Below, one piece after another: positions 35,508-47,786 of a DNA stretch of 64,000 nucleotides. The notes beneath the pieces are model-generated. The model did no database searches. It had not been told where the DNA came from and was given only the letters and a program-made list of their open reading frames with translations. The stretch covers positions 62,001 to 126,000 of the forward strand of contig JAIWNE010000022.1 of NCBI GenBank assembly GCA_025331445.1, read 5' to 3'. Source of the stretch: Blakeslea trispora (lineage: Eukaryota; Mucoromycota; Mucoromycetes; Mucorales; Choanephoraceae). Positions within the stretch are counted from its first letter, which is position 1, and every line of letters starts with the position of its first letter. A program made the translations under genes and the position numbers.

Positions 35508-36793
35508 GATTTCTTTTTTGTTTATAGAAAAGAAGAAAAGAGAAAAAAGAGAAAAAAAAAAAGACCAAGTTCTTTTGCGCAACTTTTATATCAAAGAAAG
35601 AAACGAGACTGTGTGACGAATGCAATGGTTACTTTTTTTTTCCCTTTCTCATAACCCTCTTCTTTTCTTTCTGGAACCTTTGTTCCGATTGAACACAATG
35701 CCGTTAAAGTGTATGAAGTTTAAGGCAAAGTACATTGATGCACTTCTTTCGAGTGTTGCACAAACAAAACAAAAGCCGGATACACAGTTAGAATAAGCAA
35801 GTAGTACCATACCAGGTTACCTTCAAAAATCGCATGACAGGCTAATGACGTGAACATATTAAACTTTGCTCACGGTTATAGAGTTTTCTTGTGTTTGTTT
35901 TATGTAAGGCTTTTGTCATTCGAAAAACTATCTTTTTCTTTCTCTTTTTTTAATACAATTTAAGGATACATTGCTCTTGATTATTCATTTAACTCGTTTT
36001 AATGTTTATATTGACAACAATCTATTTATGTTTCAAGCAAAGACATCAGATAAATTAGGCAGTGATTTGTTTATTTCTTTCTTTAAAAAGAACGATGGTA
36101 TCAAGCTAAAGCATAGATTGTAGTTGAAAAGATGATCGCGGTCTATCCTTGCTCTCTCTTTTTGTTTTCTTGGGAGTGAATAGAATTCAATGAGAAGTTT
36201 ATTGTATGTACATTTTGTTTCCAATTAAAAGAGGGAAAGAGGGGAATAAGCTACTGTTGTAAACATTTGAAGCGGCTATTTCACTAGTAAATTATACTTT
36301 CTTTCGATATAAAAGCTTTCTCTCTTTTTTTATTTCTCTCTTTTGAAATGTTTCTTTTTCTTTTTTGTACAAATATATACAGACTTATAAACAAAGAGTT
36401 ATGAGGTGATCAACAAGCATGGAATTCTCTCTTTTGTGGATAGACATCAATCTATAGCAGCAAACTAAGAATGATTTTAAAAACCGCTTTAAAACGGGTA
36501 CCTGAATACTGAATTTAAAAACAAAAATTAGACAGATTTGAATGAGTTTGTCTACCTGTCTGCCTGTCTCGTTCTTGCTATCAAACTCACTATTCACTCA
36601 GTAATATGTGAGGTACATGAGCCTAAGTATGCCTTGTGTTCCCCTCATAGATGCACCCCCCCTTCTCTCTATTTTTCTTTCTTTCTTTCTTTTTCTTTCT
36701 TCTCTCCCCCCCTTTTTTTTCTCTGTTTCTTCTCTACTTTATTTTTTTATATTTTTTTTTTGTTTTTATTAATATACCTTATTTTATTCAATT
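35508..36793. other. 1.3-kb divergent intergenic region
   Basis: Upstream of both the membrane-protein gene (-) and kinesin-13 (+). It is strongly pyrimidine/purine-asymmetric (AGAAAAGAG runs at 35525-35560; C7 then CT/TTTC repeats at 36653-36740). A 110-codon ORF at 36538-36870 is made of these CT tracts and overlaps the kinesin start in another frame, so it is not a gene. Confidence 0.55.
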
Positions 36794-39494
36794 ATGACTA
36801 TACTTCTTTTAGAAACCTTAAGAAAAGCAGAGCTAGAACAGGTAAATTAGAGTGTATAGACAGAGCCTAAATAAACACACTTGTTAATATCTATACAGTA
36901 TTATTCTAGGTATTTTAAGCAGAAAGTCTTTTTTTCTTTCTTGAGCTCATCTCGACTTTCCTCTTCATAGCTTTTCTTCTAATGGCATCACCCAGTTAGA
37001 GACACTTGCACAGGTAAGGCTTGAAAGAGAGAAACACCACTTGACACTTTCTTAATTCTATATATAAAAAAAAGTTATCTATGCAAGATTACAGTAGTTT
37101 AGGTATTACTTCTATTCCTGACAGAAAGAAACTCTTCCAAGTAAGATAACCGTGTAGTTTTTTTTTTATTATTTGTTTCAACTGACAGCAATAATACATT
37201 TGTAGCTTGTTCAAAGCCTACGTCAAGAAATCCCCACTTTAGAAAATGGCCTCGTTTCTTCTCCCACTGCAAACAAATACCGCTTTAATAAATCTTCAAT
37301 GATCAACAATAACAACAGTATCAGTGCATCACCCAACACAATCTTGTCAGATATTAATGCCTTAAACATTGGCCATGCCACTCGAAGAGGAAGTGGTCAG
37401 CCCTCAGCTTTACCCCCACCTCCTTCTTCACCCCAAATACCCACTCGTTCACGATCCCGCACCTTGCCAACCTCTTCTGATTACACCAGAACAGACTTTC
37501 TTCGATCCCCTAGCTCAAATCAATTCAACTATGATAGCCATGATTCATCTGAATCAGAATCAGACAGTGAAAAGCCTCAAATCAGAAGAGGATCAGGTCC
37601 ACTTTTGGATCCTTATGGTGTACCCAACAGGGCACGATCCAGTCGACCTTACTCTGCCAACAGTACATCCACCCAAGCCATGAGTGATTTGAATCAAAAG
37701 ATTCGTGTCTGTGTTCGAAAGAGACCTTTGAACAAGAAGGAAATAGAGAGAGCCGAAAAGGACATTGCACCTACTGTAGGTGTCCGTAGTATCAATGTCA
37801 ATGAACCCAAGTAATGTATTTAGTCAACACACCTCTTTAGAGTATGTTAACTCATTTTACTGTGACTTAGAATGAAGGTGGATTTGACAAAATATATTGA
37901 GCAACATAATTTCACTTTTGATGATGTATTTGATATGGATGAATCAAATGAAAAAGTAAGTGCATCTTTTCATGATTTTCTTCAAAAAAAAAAAGCTTAT
38001 TTTCTATTGCGATCAGATCTATCAAAGAACAGCTCAACCACTTGTTCGTTATTTGTTTGAAGGAGGAAAAGCAACTTGCTTTGCATAGTAAGTGAGGATT
38101 CGAGAGACATACCAAAGAAAGGGAATCTTATTGATTATTCTATTTAGTGGTCAGACAGGTTCAGGAAAAACCTATACTATGTTAGACCCGAAACTAGGTT
38201 TATATGTCCTTGCAGCACGTGACGTATTTTCATGGATCCGACAACCCGAATATGAACACTTGAGTGCCTGGATTGGGTTCTACGAAATCTACCAAGGACA
38301 GCTCTACGACCTACTCAACAACCGTAAAAAGCTGTTTGCTCGAGAAGATGGTAAACAGAATGTGGTAATTGTAGGTCTCAAAGAATTCGTGATCAAGAAT
38401 GTAGATGACTTGATGCAAGTATTTGAATATGGCAGTCAATCGCGTAGCACAGGTAGTACGGGCGCTAATTCGGATTCATCCCGATCGCATGCTGTCCTTC
38501 AAATCCTCTTGCGCCCTACTAAAAACCGCAAGAAGATTGTTGGCAAACTGAGCTTCATTGACTTGGCTGGTAGTGAACGTGGTGCCGATCGTGGCGAGAC
38601 CGATGTCAAGACACGTATGGAGGGTGCCGAAATCAATAAGAGTCTGTTGGCTCTCAAAGAATGTATTCGTGCTTTAGATCAAGATAAGCGACATACACCC
38701 TTTCGTCAAAGTAAACTGACTCAAGTCTTGAAGGACTCATTTGTTGGCAATTCTCGTACCTGTATGATTGCCACTATTTCACCTAATCAAAGTAATAGTG
38801 AACATACCTTAAACACATTACGTTATGCGGACAGGTAAAAAAAAAAAAGAAAATCAAATGGCCTATCAAAAAAAAAAATTAAACTCTAGTGAACATCGAT
38901 AGAGTTAAAGAGCTAAAAGGAGAAAAAGACAGAAAAGCAGTGAGTCAACCAGATCAACCTATAAGCCAGCCTTTATCTTCTTCGGAAGAATATGTGGAAG
39001 ACCAGTTTGATGAGTCCGATGGTGGTTCCGAACTCTACCAGAATCATCCTCAGGAAGACTTCTTGTTACATAATGAAGATTTTCCTAGTGACGGTGATGT
39101 GAATATCCTTGATACCGACTTCCCTCATGAAAGCCAGCCCTCCCCCATGATACCCCTTCATAGTCCATCACCTGAATACAAGCCAAGAGAAGAAGTGATG
39201 GAAGAGCCTGTCACGTTTGATCCAACCACCATTGACTCCTTTATCCGGTTTCATCGTGCTCAAATCAGAGAAGTGACCGAGTACTCCAAAAAGGAGACCA
39301 AGCTGTTGGCCAATTTCTCACTCAGTCTATCCAGTCGGCGTGAAGAACAGACGTCGCTCAGAGAAGAACTCAAGACATCCAGTGAATTTATCAACTATCT
39401 TGATAATCTGGATGAAGTCTTGGAGATAAAGACAGCTGCCATTGAAGCCCTTAGAGACCGCATTCGACATGTATTAGGGGAAGAAGAGCTTTAA
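36794..39494 (+). CDS. kinesin-13 (microtubule-depolymerising kinesin)
   Basis: Nine exons: 36794-36841, 36899-36909, 36971-37013, 37075-37140, 37206-37810, 37871-37955, 38017-38087, 38148-38834, 38903-39494; 735 aa. Residues 1-56 form a SAM-like module typical of fungal/plant kinesin-13 ([18 protein letters not shown]...[19 protein letters not shown]), assembled from four small exons, one of only 11 nt. A Ser/Pro-rich linker leads to an internal motor at ~220-540: [15 protein letters not shown]-loop GQTGSGKT (~311-318), [20 protein letters not shown], and [15 protein letters not shown]. The position of the motor and the RPLNKKE class signature point to family 13 (KIF2/MCAK), which removes tubulin from microtubule ends. 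A neck-like helical C-terminus with coiled coil follows. Confidence 0.93.
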
Positions 39495-39670
39495 TCATAC
39501 TAAAAATCGTGTATCTATTCCATGAGCAAAATTATAAATGACTACTTGTGTTGAATTTGAGCAACACATAATTCTTGCACAATCAAACTTGAGATTCAAG
39601 ATTCTGTCATAGATGTATATATAAGTGAAGGTCAATAGCCTATAGATCAATGTGTTTCATTTGTTTTTCT

Positions 39671-41036
39671 TTACCTGCCATCGGTTGCTTGACCTAAATC
39701 ACGAACTAACCTACCATCCGTCAAACTCCAGATTTTAAGTTGTCCATTATAACATCCACTGATAATTAAGCCAGCTGCTGAATCCAGTTGAAGGGTACGG
39801 ACTAATTGAGTATGGCCAAACAGAGTATAGATGCATTCGCCTGTCGTTGCATCCCATACCTTGATGGTTTGATCACTTGATCCAGTCACAATATGCTTCC
39901 CATCAAACTCAACACAGGCTACACCCCGAGCATGGCCTGTCAATGTCTTTAGGCATTCACCTGTATCCACATTCCATATCTTGACGGTACGATCACCTGA
40001 GGCAGACACGATCCGATAGCCTTGCCATTGCACTGCATTCACAGCTGCTCTGTGTCCCCCAAACAGTCTGACCAACTCACCCGTTTGACGGTCCCAAAGT
40101 CGTATGGTACGGTCTTTAGAACAGCTGAGAACCCAGTTTGATCTGACAACACGTACACCTAGTACACTATCCTGATGACCTCGCAAGATCCGAACAATCC
40201 CACCTGTCTGACGATCAAAGATGATGACGGTCGAATCAGAACTTCCACTAATGACCTGTTGATCGTCATACAGTAGACACAACACACTTCCCTCATGGCC
40301 ATCCAGCTGTAGTTCGCAATTACCTGTCGTGAGATTCCAAATCTTGATGGACTGATCTCGACTGCCTGTGACGAGTGTGTTTTTGTCAAACTGAAGACAA
40401 TAGATGCCTAACAAATGGAGCTGGGGTGACTCTTGAGGAAAATGTTCAACTTTGCAACTGCCTGATAGCCATCTCCTCTGTAGTCTGAATCGGTTCTTGT
40501 ATAACCTCTTCCAATCAATTCGTTTTTCTTGTTCTTTTGGGTGTCTCTTGTTGTTGTTGCGTTGAATGGGCACAGGTTGATGGGAATGGAGAAAGTGATT
40601 GATTTCCTGGGGATCTGTTTTCCAGCCATGGGATTCAAACAGGTTTCTCCACAAGATGGGTTCATCACAGAGCTTTTTCCAATGAGTAGATACTCTTGAT
40701 GCCTGTGCAAGTGATTTTTCATCCAGTAGACCAAAGAGTTGGAGTGCTATTTCGTAAGGTAGTTGCTTGGATACATAACAGTCAGATAAATGATAAAAAC
40801 CTATAAAAACACTTACAGAGATAATATCATGGTGTAGATAAGGTGATAAGCGATCCATTACCCGAGTAGTTTCATGAGTAGGTAAAGTACGTAACAGCTG
40901 AAAGGCAAATTCTAAATTTCTGTTTATATGTCATATTTCGAGTTATTTCTACTAGTAGCCAACCTGCTCTTTCTTGGTTTGTCCAATGAGACATGAATTC
41001 AGGCATAACAAAAGGTGTATCATCATGGGTTGCCAT
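39671..41036 (-). CDS. F-box/WD40-repeat protein
   Basis: Three exons (minus): 41036-40964, 40911-40817, 40765-39671; 420 aa. The F-box lies at residues ~57-100 (QLPYEIALQLFGLLDEKSL...VSTHWKKLCDE), followed by a basic linker and at least six WD40 repeats (SIKIW, TVIIF, TIRLW, TVKIW, TIKVW, LKIW), the architecture of Cdc4/Fbxw7/Met30-like SCF substrate receptors. The last intron (40766-40816, 51 nt) is in frame and stop-free. Splicing it out gives HDIIS-QLPYE. The protein is shorter than Cdc4 or Met30 and lacks an obvious dimerisation domain, so the substrate is unknown. It is convergent with kinesin-13 and divergent from kinesin-5. Confidence 0.9.
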
Positions 41037-41284
41037 GTCAGTCTCGAAAATAATAACGACAATAAAAATACATATTTTCTCTCTTTCCTCCCTCTTTTTT
41101 TTTCATTGGCGATAGATTACGTAATGATGTAGTATCTTTATATGCATTGAACAAAATAAAGCATAAAGGAAAGAAAAGAAAAAAGCACGTGACTTGCGCG
41201 CACACTTACCCAAACACATTTTTTTGCCCTGAAGTGAATAAATAAATAAATTTTTTTTTCTACAGCTCTATAATACTCAATGTC

Positions 41285-43251
41285 ATGAACCAGCATCCTC
41301 CTAAAAGAATCAAGAGGCTGGTCATTCCTGACTGTCCACCCCAAAGAACGACTACTATGCGTTCATCCATCAACAGCAATCCACCCAGAATGAAGTTGAA
41401 TAAGAATCAACCAAAGAAATTGATCAAGAAGCCATCGCCTGCACCATCTGCTGAAAAGGAAACCAACATTCAAGTTGTTCTTCGTTGTAAAGGACCACCT
41501 CATCCAACTGCATCCACTGTACTAGAGCATCTTGATTCAGACAATAGAGCTCAAGTGATGTTGACAACAAATAAGATTGCCTATACCTTTGATCGCGTAT
41601 TTAAGGAAGATGCAACACAACAAGAAGTCTATCATAATGTTGCTGAACCTATATTAGAAGATGTATTAAAAGGGCAAGTAACAAAAGGAAAAAGATGAAA
41701 AGAAAACAAACTCATGTCATTTGTCTATAGGTATAGTTGTACTATTTTTGCTTATGGTCAAACAGGCACAGGCAAGACTTACACTATGGAAGGGGATTTA
41801 GGTCAAACCGATAGAGCGACTGCAGCATCCAATGCAGGTGTCATTCCTCGCACCATCTATCATCTATTCCGTATGCTGGATAAAGAGAAAGAAGCTTACG
41901 TGACAGTATCCATGCTTGAACTATACAATGAAGAATTACGCGATCTGTTGAGTGCCGAGAATGATTCAACTGAAGTGAAGATATTAGACAATGGCAACAG
42001 TGTGATTGTGAAAGGTGTAAAAGATCATCCAATTACATCTGCTGCTCATGGGTTAGAAATCATGAAAAGAGGAGTCAAGAAACGGATGACAGCAGCTACC
42101 AATTGTAATGAGAAATCAAGGTAATATAGTTAATGATATAGGCAAGATAGATGGCTCATACCGAAATTAGTCGATCCCATTGTATCTTTACGATCACAGT
42201 GCATCAATCCATGAAAAGAACGAGTGGAGAAGAGATGATTTTGACTGGCAAATTGAACCTGGTAGATCTGGCTGGCTCAGAGAACAGCAGGACATCTGGC
42301 TCAGAACATATTCGTGCTCGAGAAGCAGCCAACATCAACCGTAGTCTATTGACGTTAGGACGGGTGATTAACTGCCTTGTGGATCAAACACAACATATAC
42401 CCTATCGCGAAAGTAAACTGACTCGATTGCTGAAAGATTCATTAGGTGGGCGGACAAAGACATGCATCATTGCCACAGTAGCACCCGGACAGCAGAGTCA
42501 AGAAGAGATTCGAAGTACACTCGACTATGCAAGCCATGCAAAGGGCATCTGTAATCGTCCTGAGAGTAATATGCCTCTCAGCCGAGAAGTGCATCTGGCC
42601 TCTCTCATGGACACCATCAGACACCTTCAAGAGGAATTAAGGAACAACTACGAAAAGAATGGCGTCTTTCAGACAAAGAAACAGTATGATGAACAGATCA
42701 ATAAACAGGCTGAACTACAGAAGCAGCTACAGGAATTACAAAAGCAGAATGAAGCTGAAAGGAGACTAGCCACACAGGCAAAGATGGAAGCGAAACATCA
42801 AGTCCAGGAGATGCATACCAGACTGGCTGAGACAGAACAACTGTTGCAGCAGAATAAATCAGACATCAAAGCCCTAAGACAAGACAATGAACAGAAAGAA
42901 TATAAACTGAAGCAATATGAAGCTGACTATCGAGCATTGGAAGAGAAGGCTAAATCAAGAGAGCAACAGTTGATCCGATTGGCAGAAGAAAGAGAAGCTC
43001 AGCTTAGGCAAGAGATGGAAGTCATTCATAAGAAGCATCAGGAATCCATTGATTCAATGATTAGCTTTCATAAAGATCTTCACAAGGAAATTGATTCTAA
43101 ATGGAGCAGTTTTATGTCCTCAGTACAAACACAAGAATATGGTAAGATCAAGTGTGTTCCCCTTTATATTTATACTTAAATTGATTCCTGTTTTTTGCTA
43201 GATGAACCTTCAATAAGAGGGAAAAAGAGAGCCTATCATCAAACCTCATAA
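41285..43251 (+). CDS. kinesin-5 (BimC/Eg5 class), unusually short
   Basis: Four exons: 41285-41673, 41731-42120, 42171-43141, 43202-43251; 599 aa. A basic N-terminal ~60 residues precede the motor ([36 protein letters not shown] with the P-loop at 139-146; [43 protein letters not shown]), ending near residue 391. These are kinesin-5 class signatures. The first intron uses a GC donor (GG|GCAAGT), needed to build [10 protein letters not shown]. The remaining ~208 residues are coiled coil, and the chain ends [16 protein letters not shown]. Kinesin-5 normally has ~1000 residues with a long bipolar stalk and a BimC box. Both are missing, so this may be a truncated paralogue, or further exons exist that I could not find. 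Confidence 0.88.
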
Positions 43252-43952
43252 TCTTGTTGCTCTTACTCTCTCACACTCTATGTATATATCTATCTATCAC
43301 TGTATTTCCCCCTTTCTTTTCTTTTTTCTTTTGTATTATAAACAAGCCATTCCTTACTTGTACAAAGCTGTATATACTTTTTTTTCGGAAATTGCTGGCA
43401 CGTTCTACAAAAAAAGAATAGGAATTCCCGAGTATACTATAAAGACGGAGCAGGCAATAACATTGATGAGTTTGGGAATGACCCTATTGATACAGAAATT
43501 GATGATGAGCAGTGCCATTTGGATAATATCACCCGCTTTGATCAATGCATTGACGTAAAGCCCTGGCCAATCCTCAGACTTTAGTAAGGAGCATAAGCTA
43601 TCTTTGGAACAAGCAATGGAATGTCCAACTGATGAGTTCCGAAATTTCAGTTCATAGATTGATTGTAGAGAAATGTGCTTTGTCCTTCAAGAAGGCGCAT
43701 CTTTATTTGAAGGAGAGAACTTTGTCCGCAAATATCTTGAAGCATTATCAATGAGTGCAAAGATGAAGGGAAGCTGATGTGGGCTTTAAGAGCAACTCTG
43801 CGTTCTTGTTGACCAGTTTGCTTCTCACGTAAGTTTGACACTTGTCTCATTAAAAAACTCCTTTAACTTTGGCACGAAATGTACCTTTTTTTTCCAATAA
43901 TTTTGCTAAAAAAAGTGTATATATAATTATTTATTCATAAAAACGAGTGCCT
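43252..43952. other. intergenic region with coding relic
   Basis: 701 bp between the 3' ends of kinesin-5 and glutamate decarboxylase. A CT-rich tract (43270-43340) is followed by a degraded protein-like segment at ~43383-43790 (separate entry). Confidence 0.5.
43383..43790 (+). pseudogene. frameshifted coding relic of unknown family
   Basis: One frame reads RVYYKDGAGNNIDEFGNDP, then IDTEIDDEQCHLDNITRFDQ, and stops at ~43580. A shifted frame continues with SKEHKLSLEQAMECPTDEF, and after a stop with REMCFVLQEGASLFEGENF. The composition is that of real protein, but frameshifts and stops interrupt it and no normal-length intron repairs the reading. I do not recognise the family. It is probably a decayed copy of a gene or mobile-element ORF, and it lies just behind the short kinesin-5. 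Confidence 0.4.
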
Positions 43953-46009
43953 TTAACAAGGACCTTGAGCATGCTTCTTTTTATCATTTGATTCCTCTTC
44001 AGCTTTCTTGACAGTCTTGGGAGTGTGCTTATTAGGATTAGCTGAATAGAGTGAGCTATGAGAGTGCTTCTTGTGATGTTCACTATAGAAAGGAAAAGAG
44101 AAAAATGAGAAACATGTTGTTTGATATTAAGCATCAAGCTTACCGCTTCTTATGAAGAGCATGTTCATTTGTTTCATCTAAAAAGTGAAGAGCAGCAATA
44201 ATGTCCTTCACTAAAATTTCACAACGAGAACGAGAAAAGTCACCACGAACAACAACACGCAACAATTTGATGTGTTCTACCTTATGGGCCATGGTATAAG
44301 CAGGAACAATCCAACCACGTTCACGCAATTTTGAAGAGATATCAAATTCGTCATAATGTCTATGGTCCTTAAGACGGAAGGCAACCAAGGGTAGACCACG
44401 ACCCTGTGTTTCACTAAGGATCTGGAAATGACCAGTGGCATTCAATCTTTCAGCCAAATGATCAGCTGTCTCGGTCAAGTTGGTCATGATCTGACGGAAG
44501 CCAGCTCGGCCCATACGGATCAATACATAGTATTGAGCAATGATGTGAGCAGCACCTTTACTGAAATTAAGTGTGAAAGAAGCTTGATCGCTACCCAAGT
44601 AATTGATGTTGAAAATCAAGGATTCAGGCAAGTATTCCTTACTACGCCAGACAGCAAAGCCAATACCTGCATAAGTTAAACCGTATTTGTGTCCAGAGAC
44701 ATTGATGGACACAACGCGTTTCAATCTAAAGTCCCACACAAGGTCGGGGTTGACGAAGGGAGCAACCATACCACCTGAAGCAGCATCCACATGGATATTT
44801 ACGTCCCAACCATTTGCTTGGTTTTTTTCTTCCAACAATTTGTCCAATGTTTGAACATCTTCGTAATGACCTGTGTACTATCACCACAAAGTAACCAATC
44901 TTGAGTAACATATCCCTTTGTATGACTATTGTACTTACAGTAGATCCTAAAATAGCACAAACACCAATTGTGTTTTCATCTACAAGGTCGACAGCCTTCT
45001 TTGGATCCATGTAAAGACAGTCTTCAGTACATTCTACTTCACGTGCTTCGATTTCAAGGTAACGAATGGCCTTATGCCAAGCAACTTGACAGTTGGCACC
45101 CAAGATCAAGTTGGGCTTATCAGTAGGTAATCCCTTTTCCTTGCGAGCATTTTGCCAACGACGCTTCATAGCCAAAGTAGCCAAAATGATGGCTTCTGAA
45201 GAACCTACAGTAGAACAACCGAGTGCTTCTTCTTCAGCACTATGCATAGGTGCATGATAAAGACGAGCAATCATGTTGATACAACGGTTCTTTTTGATTC
45301 ACAGTGAGTCTCTCTTTCTTTTACTCATCTCTCTCTTAATATACATACACAGAGTTCTACACTTTGAGGGTATTCTTCGTAATCAATAAAGTTCTTGGAA
45401 AGGTTTTCGGCCATGAGCTTTTCAGCTTCTTCTTCCATATAGGTTGTAACAAAGGTAGCAAGATTAAGAGCAGGGTTTCCGTCAAGCTAATTGTACGATA
45501 TGTTAATCAATAAACCATAACTCTCTAACATGTTTTGGGCTACTTACAGCTAAATCATCCTTGATCAAACGATATGCTACATCTTTTGTACATAGAAGAG
45601 TCAGACATATGATTCTCTTTTTTTTCTTTAAAGAGGGTATAACACTTACTTGAGGGCATTTCTTCCTTTTGTGTTGAGGTAACAGTAAGACAAAACAAAG
45701 ATTAGTTTCTATATAGAAAACGAAAATCGACTTGAAACACAAATATACCTCTGGTAATTCAAATCTATTTTCTTTTTCTTTTAATACTAGCCAATTCATT
45801 CTCTTTCTTTTGATCTTACCTAGGGATATCTTGAGAAGCCCATCGACTGCCATAGACAGTAGTGCCTACAGACTCATGATGAAGTTCACCCTTACTGTTA
45901 GTTTCTTCAAGGCGAGCTAAGTTGACATTTAAAGGATAATTAATAAACCAATGGAATGATTCGAGTATGCATACTTACCATTAGAGATAGCGTTTGACAG
46001 GAAAACCAT
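43953..46009 (-). CDS. GAD1: glutamate decarboxylase
   Basis: Nine exons (minus): 46009-45979, 45916-45820, 45764-45749, 45665-45650, 45582-45548, 45486-45349, 45289-44939, 44877-44144, 44082-43953; 515 aa. PLP enzyme converting glutamate to GABA, in the GABA shunt and acid/oxidative stress tolerance. Family motifs: [66 protein letters not shown] (PLP-contacting Asp) and SGHKYG (Schiff-base Lys). Exons 3 and 4 are only 16 nt each. Together they complete FELPEEEMPSNVAYRL, which matches the family without gaps. The C-terminus is a basic His/Lys-rich tail ([14 protein letters not shown]...) ending GPC. Whether it acts like the plant calmodulin-binding tail is unknown. Confidence 0.94.
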
Positions 46010-47786
46010 GATGAATGAATTAAAATAAAATGTTACAAGAGAAAGAAGAGAAAGAAAACTCGGGTTTGGGTAAAATCCATCTTTGTACCTTTTTTAAAAG
46101 CAACTTTTATTTCATCATCTTATTCGCGAAGATAAAAAAAATTAGTACAGTTATAAAATTAGAATAGCAAATTCAGTATGAATGAGGTAATCAATACAAC
46201 AACGTGTAGTCAAATGAAATGAAAAAAGGGGGAAAACCTTTACACTATTGAGCTCATGTTGTATAGAGTATCTATGCATGCATCAAGTAAGGATGTATGT
46301 TTACGCGCCTTTAAGTGAACACTCTTTGCTTTCAAATCTAAATAAAAATGCTATTAGTATCCAAAATGAAAACCCCATTGTATTTATTCTATTGAATTCA
46401 TTTGCATCATGCCACTAAATTTAAACCGAGTGGTATCGAGATTTAGACAGTATTGTTCAAATTGTTTGATAGGTAATAAAGAGAAGGGTACTATTTGCGA
46501 TGGCATCAATGTTTAAAATAGTAAACATTTGCAGTTCTATCAAAAAGAGAAAAAGAGCCTCTTCTATGAAGATCATAGCGAGATAAAGAGTGTAGAAAAT
46601 ACACAAGAAAGTATATACCTCTGAACTAATAGAGGTTTCTTGAATACATGTATTGTTTTTCAGACTGAATAATAAAGGGTAAATCATTGCAAGTTACTAT
46701 GATCAAAGGATCGACCAATCACCTCATTTTTGCTATATTTATCAAACAACTTCCGGTGACCAGTCTGATCAAAAATATCTCCTTTGCTTATATGTTTATG
46801 AGACTTTTTTTTTAACAACAAAATAAAAAAATACGCGTCATCTTTGCCTTCTCTCTTTTTCTAGAAATTCAAAAAGACACAAATGCTATTATCGAAAGAA
46901 AACAAAGACAATGCTTTCATTGATGGGGAGGAGAAATCTTGTGTCAAGAAACGATAAAAACAGGTGTACAAAGAGGAAGATTCAACGTTTCACAGATGAT
47001 GAGAGTACAATAACGTCATATTTTTAATCATCTGAGTTGCCTGGTCCGTGTAAATTTGCAACTCACGGAGCTATCAAATTGATGCCGAAGAGATGTACTT
47101 TATATCGTGTTTCTATGTCAAGCTAGTTGGACAATTTTCCTGATGGTTCAAAAAGTGCGCTAGACAAAATAAGCTTGTCAAGCAAATAAAAAGCTTGGGA
47201 TGGCTAATTCGAATAAAGATTCTTTTTAGCTTTCAGATGCCATTCAGACGCGATTCTCAAAGTTTACTGAAATTAATTTCACTAAAAATAAAAATCAGAG
47301 GATGGAGAGGCAAAAAAAAATCTTTGTAATTATCTTGAGCCTCATGATTGTGACCTTGTCCATAACGATGAAAATAGACTAACTATACGGTAGCTTGACT
47401 TATTCAGAAAGCTGGCTTAGTCAATTTGCCAATGATAGGATAATTAATATATTTACAAATCACAATGGTTTTTTTTTGGAGATTTATGTCTTTTTGTAGT
47501 CATGTCTTTAATGACAAACATGTTTATGTCTTTTTTTAGCTTTTTTGAAATATTTGCTCCTCTGCTTTTCTTTCTTGAGCGCGCTTGACTTAAAAGTGTG
47601 TGAATGCAAGTCTAATTATGTAATTGTGGTTTCATAAGATTCTCTAAGTTTCCTGCTCTCCTATATTGCTTTTGTGAGCAATATCTTTCTTTTATCGATT
47701 CTTAAAAGACAAACACTTTAACTTGCTTTTAAGAAAAGTCGGATAAAATCATTTTATTGTTCAAAGTAATACCATTGAGTCCATCT
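46010..47786. other. 1.8-kb gene-poor region
   Basis: AT-rich DNA upstream of GAD1 and downstream of the small unknown gene. Only short ORFs (up to 76 codons) without motifs. No repeats or RNA genes recognised. Confidence 0.55.

Noticed and set aside
36538..36870. 110-codon ORF rich in Phe/Leu/Ser
   Set aside because: Translated from CT/TTTC repeats in the kinesin-13 promoter and overlapping its first exon in another frame.
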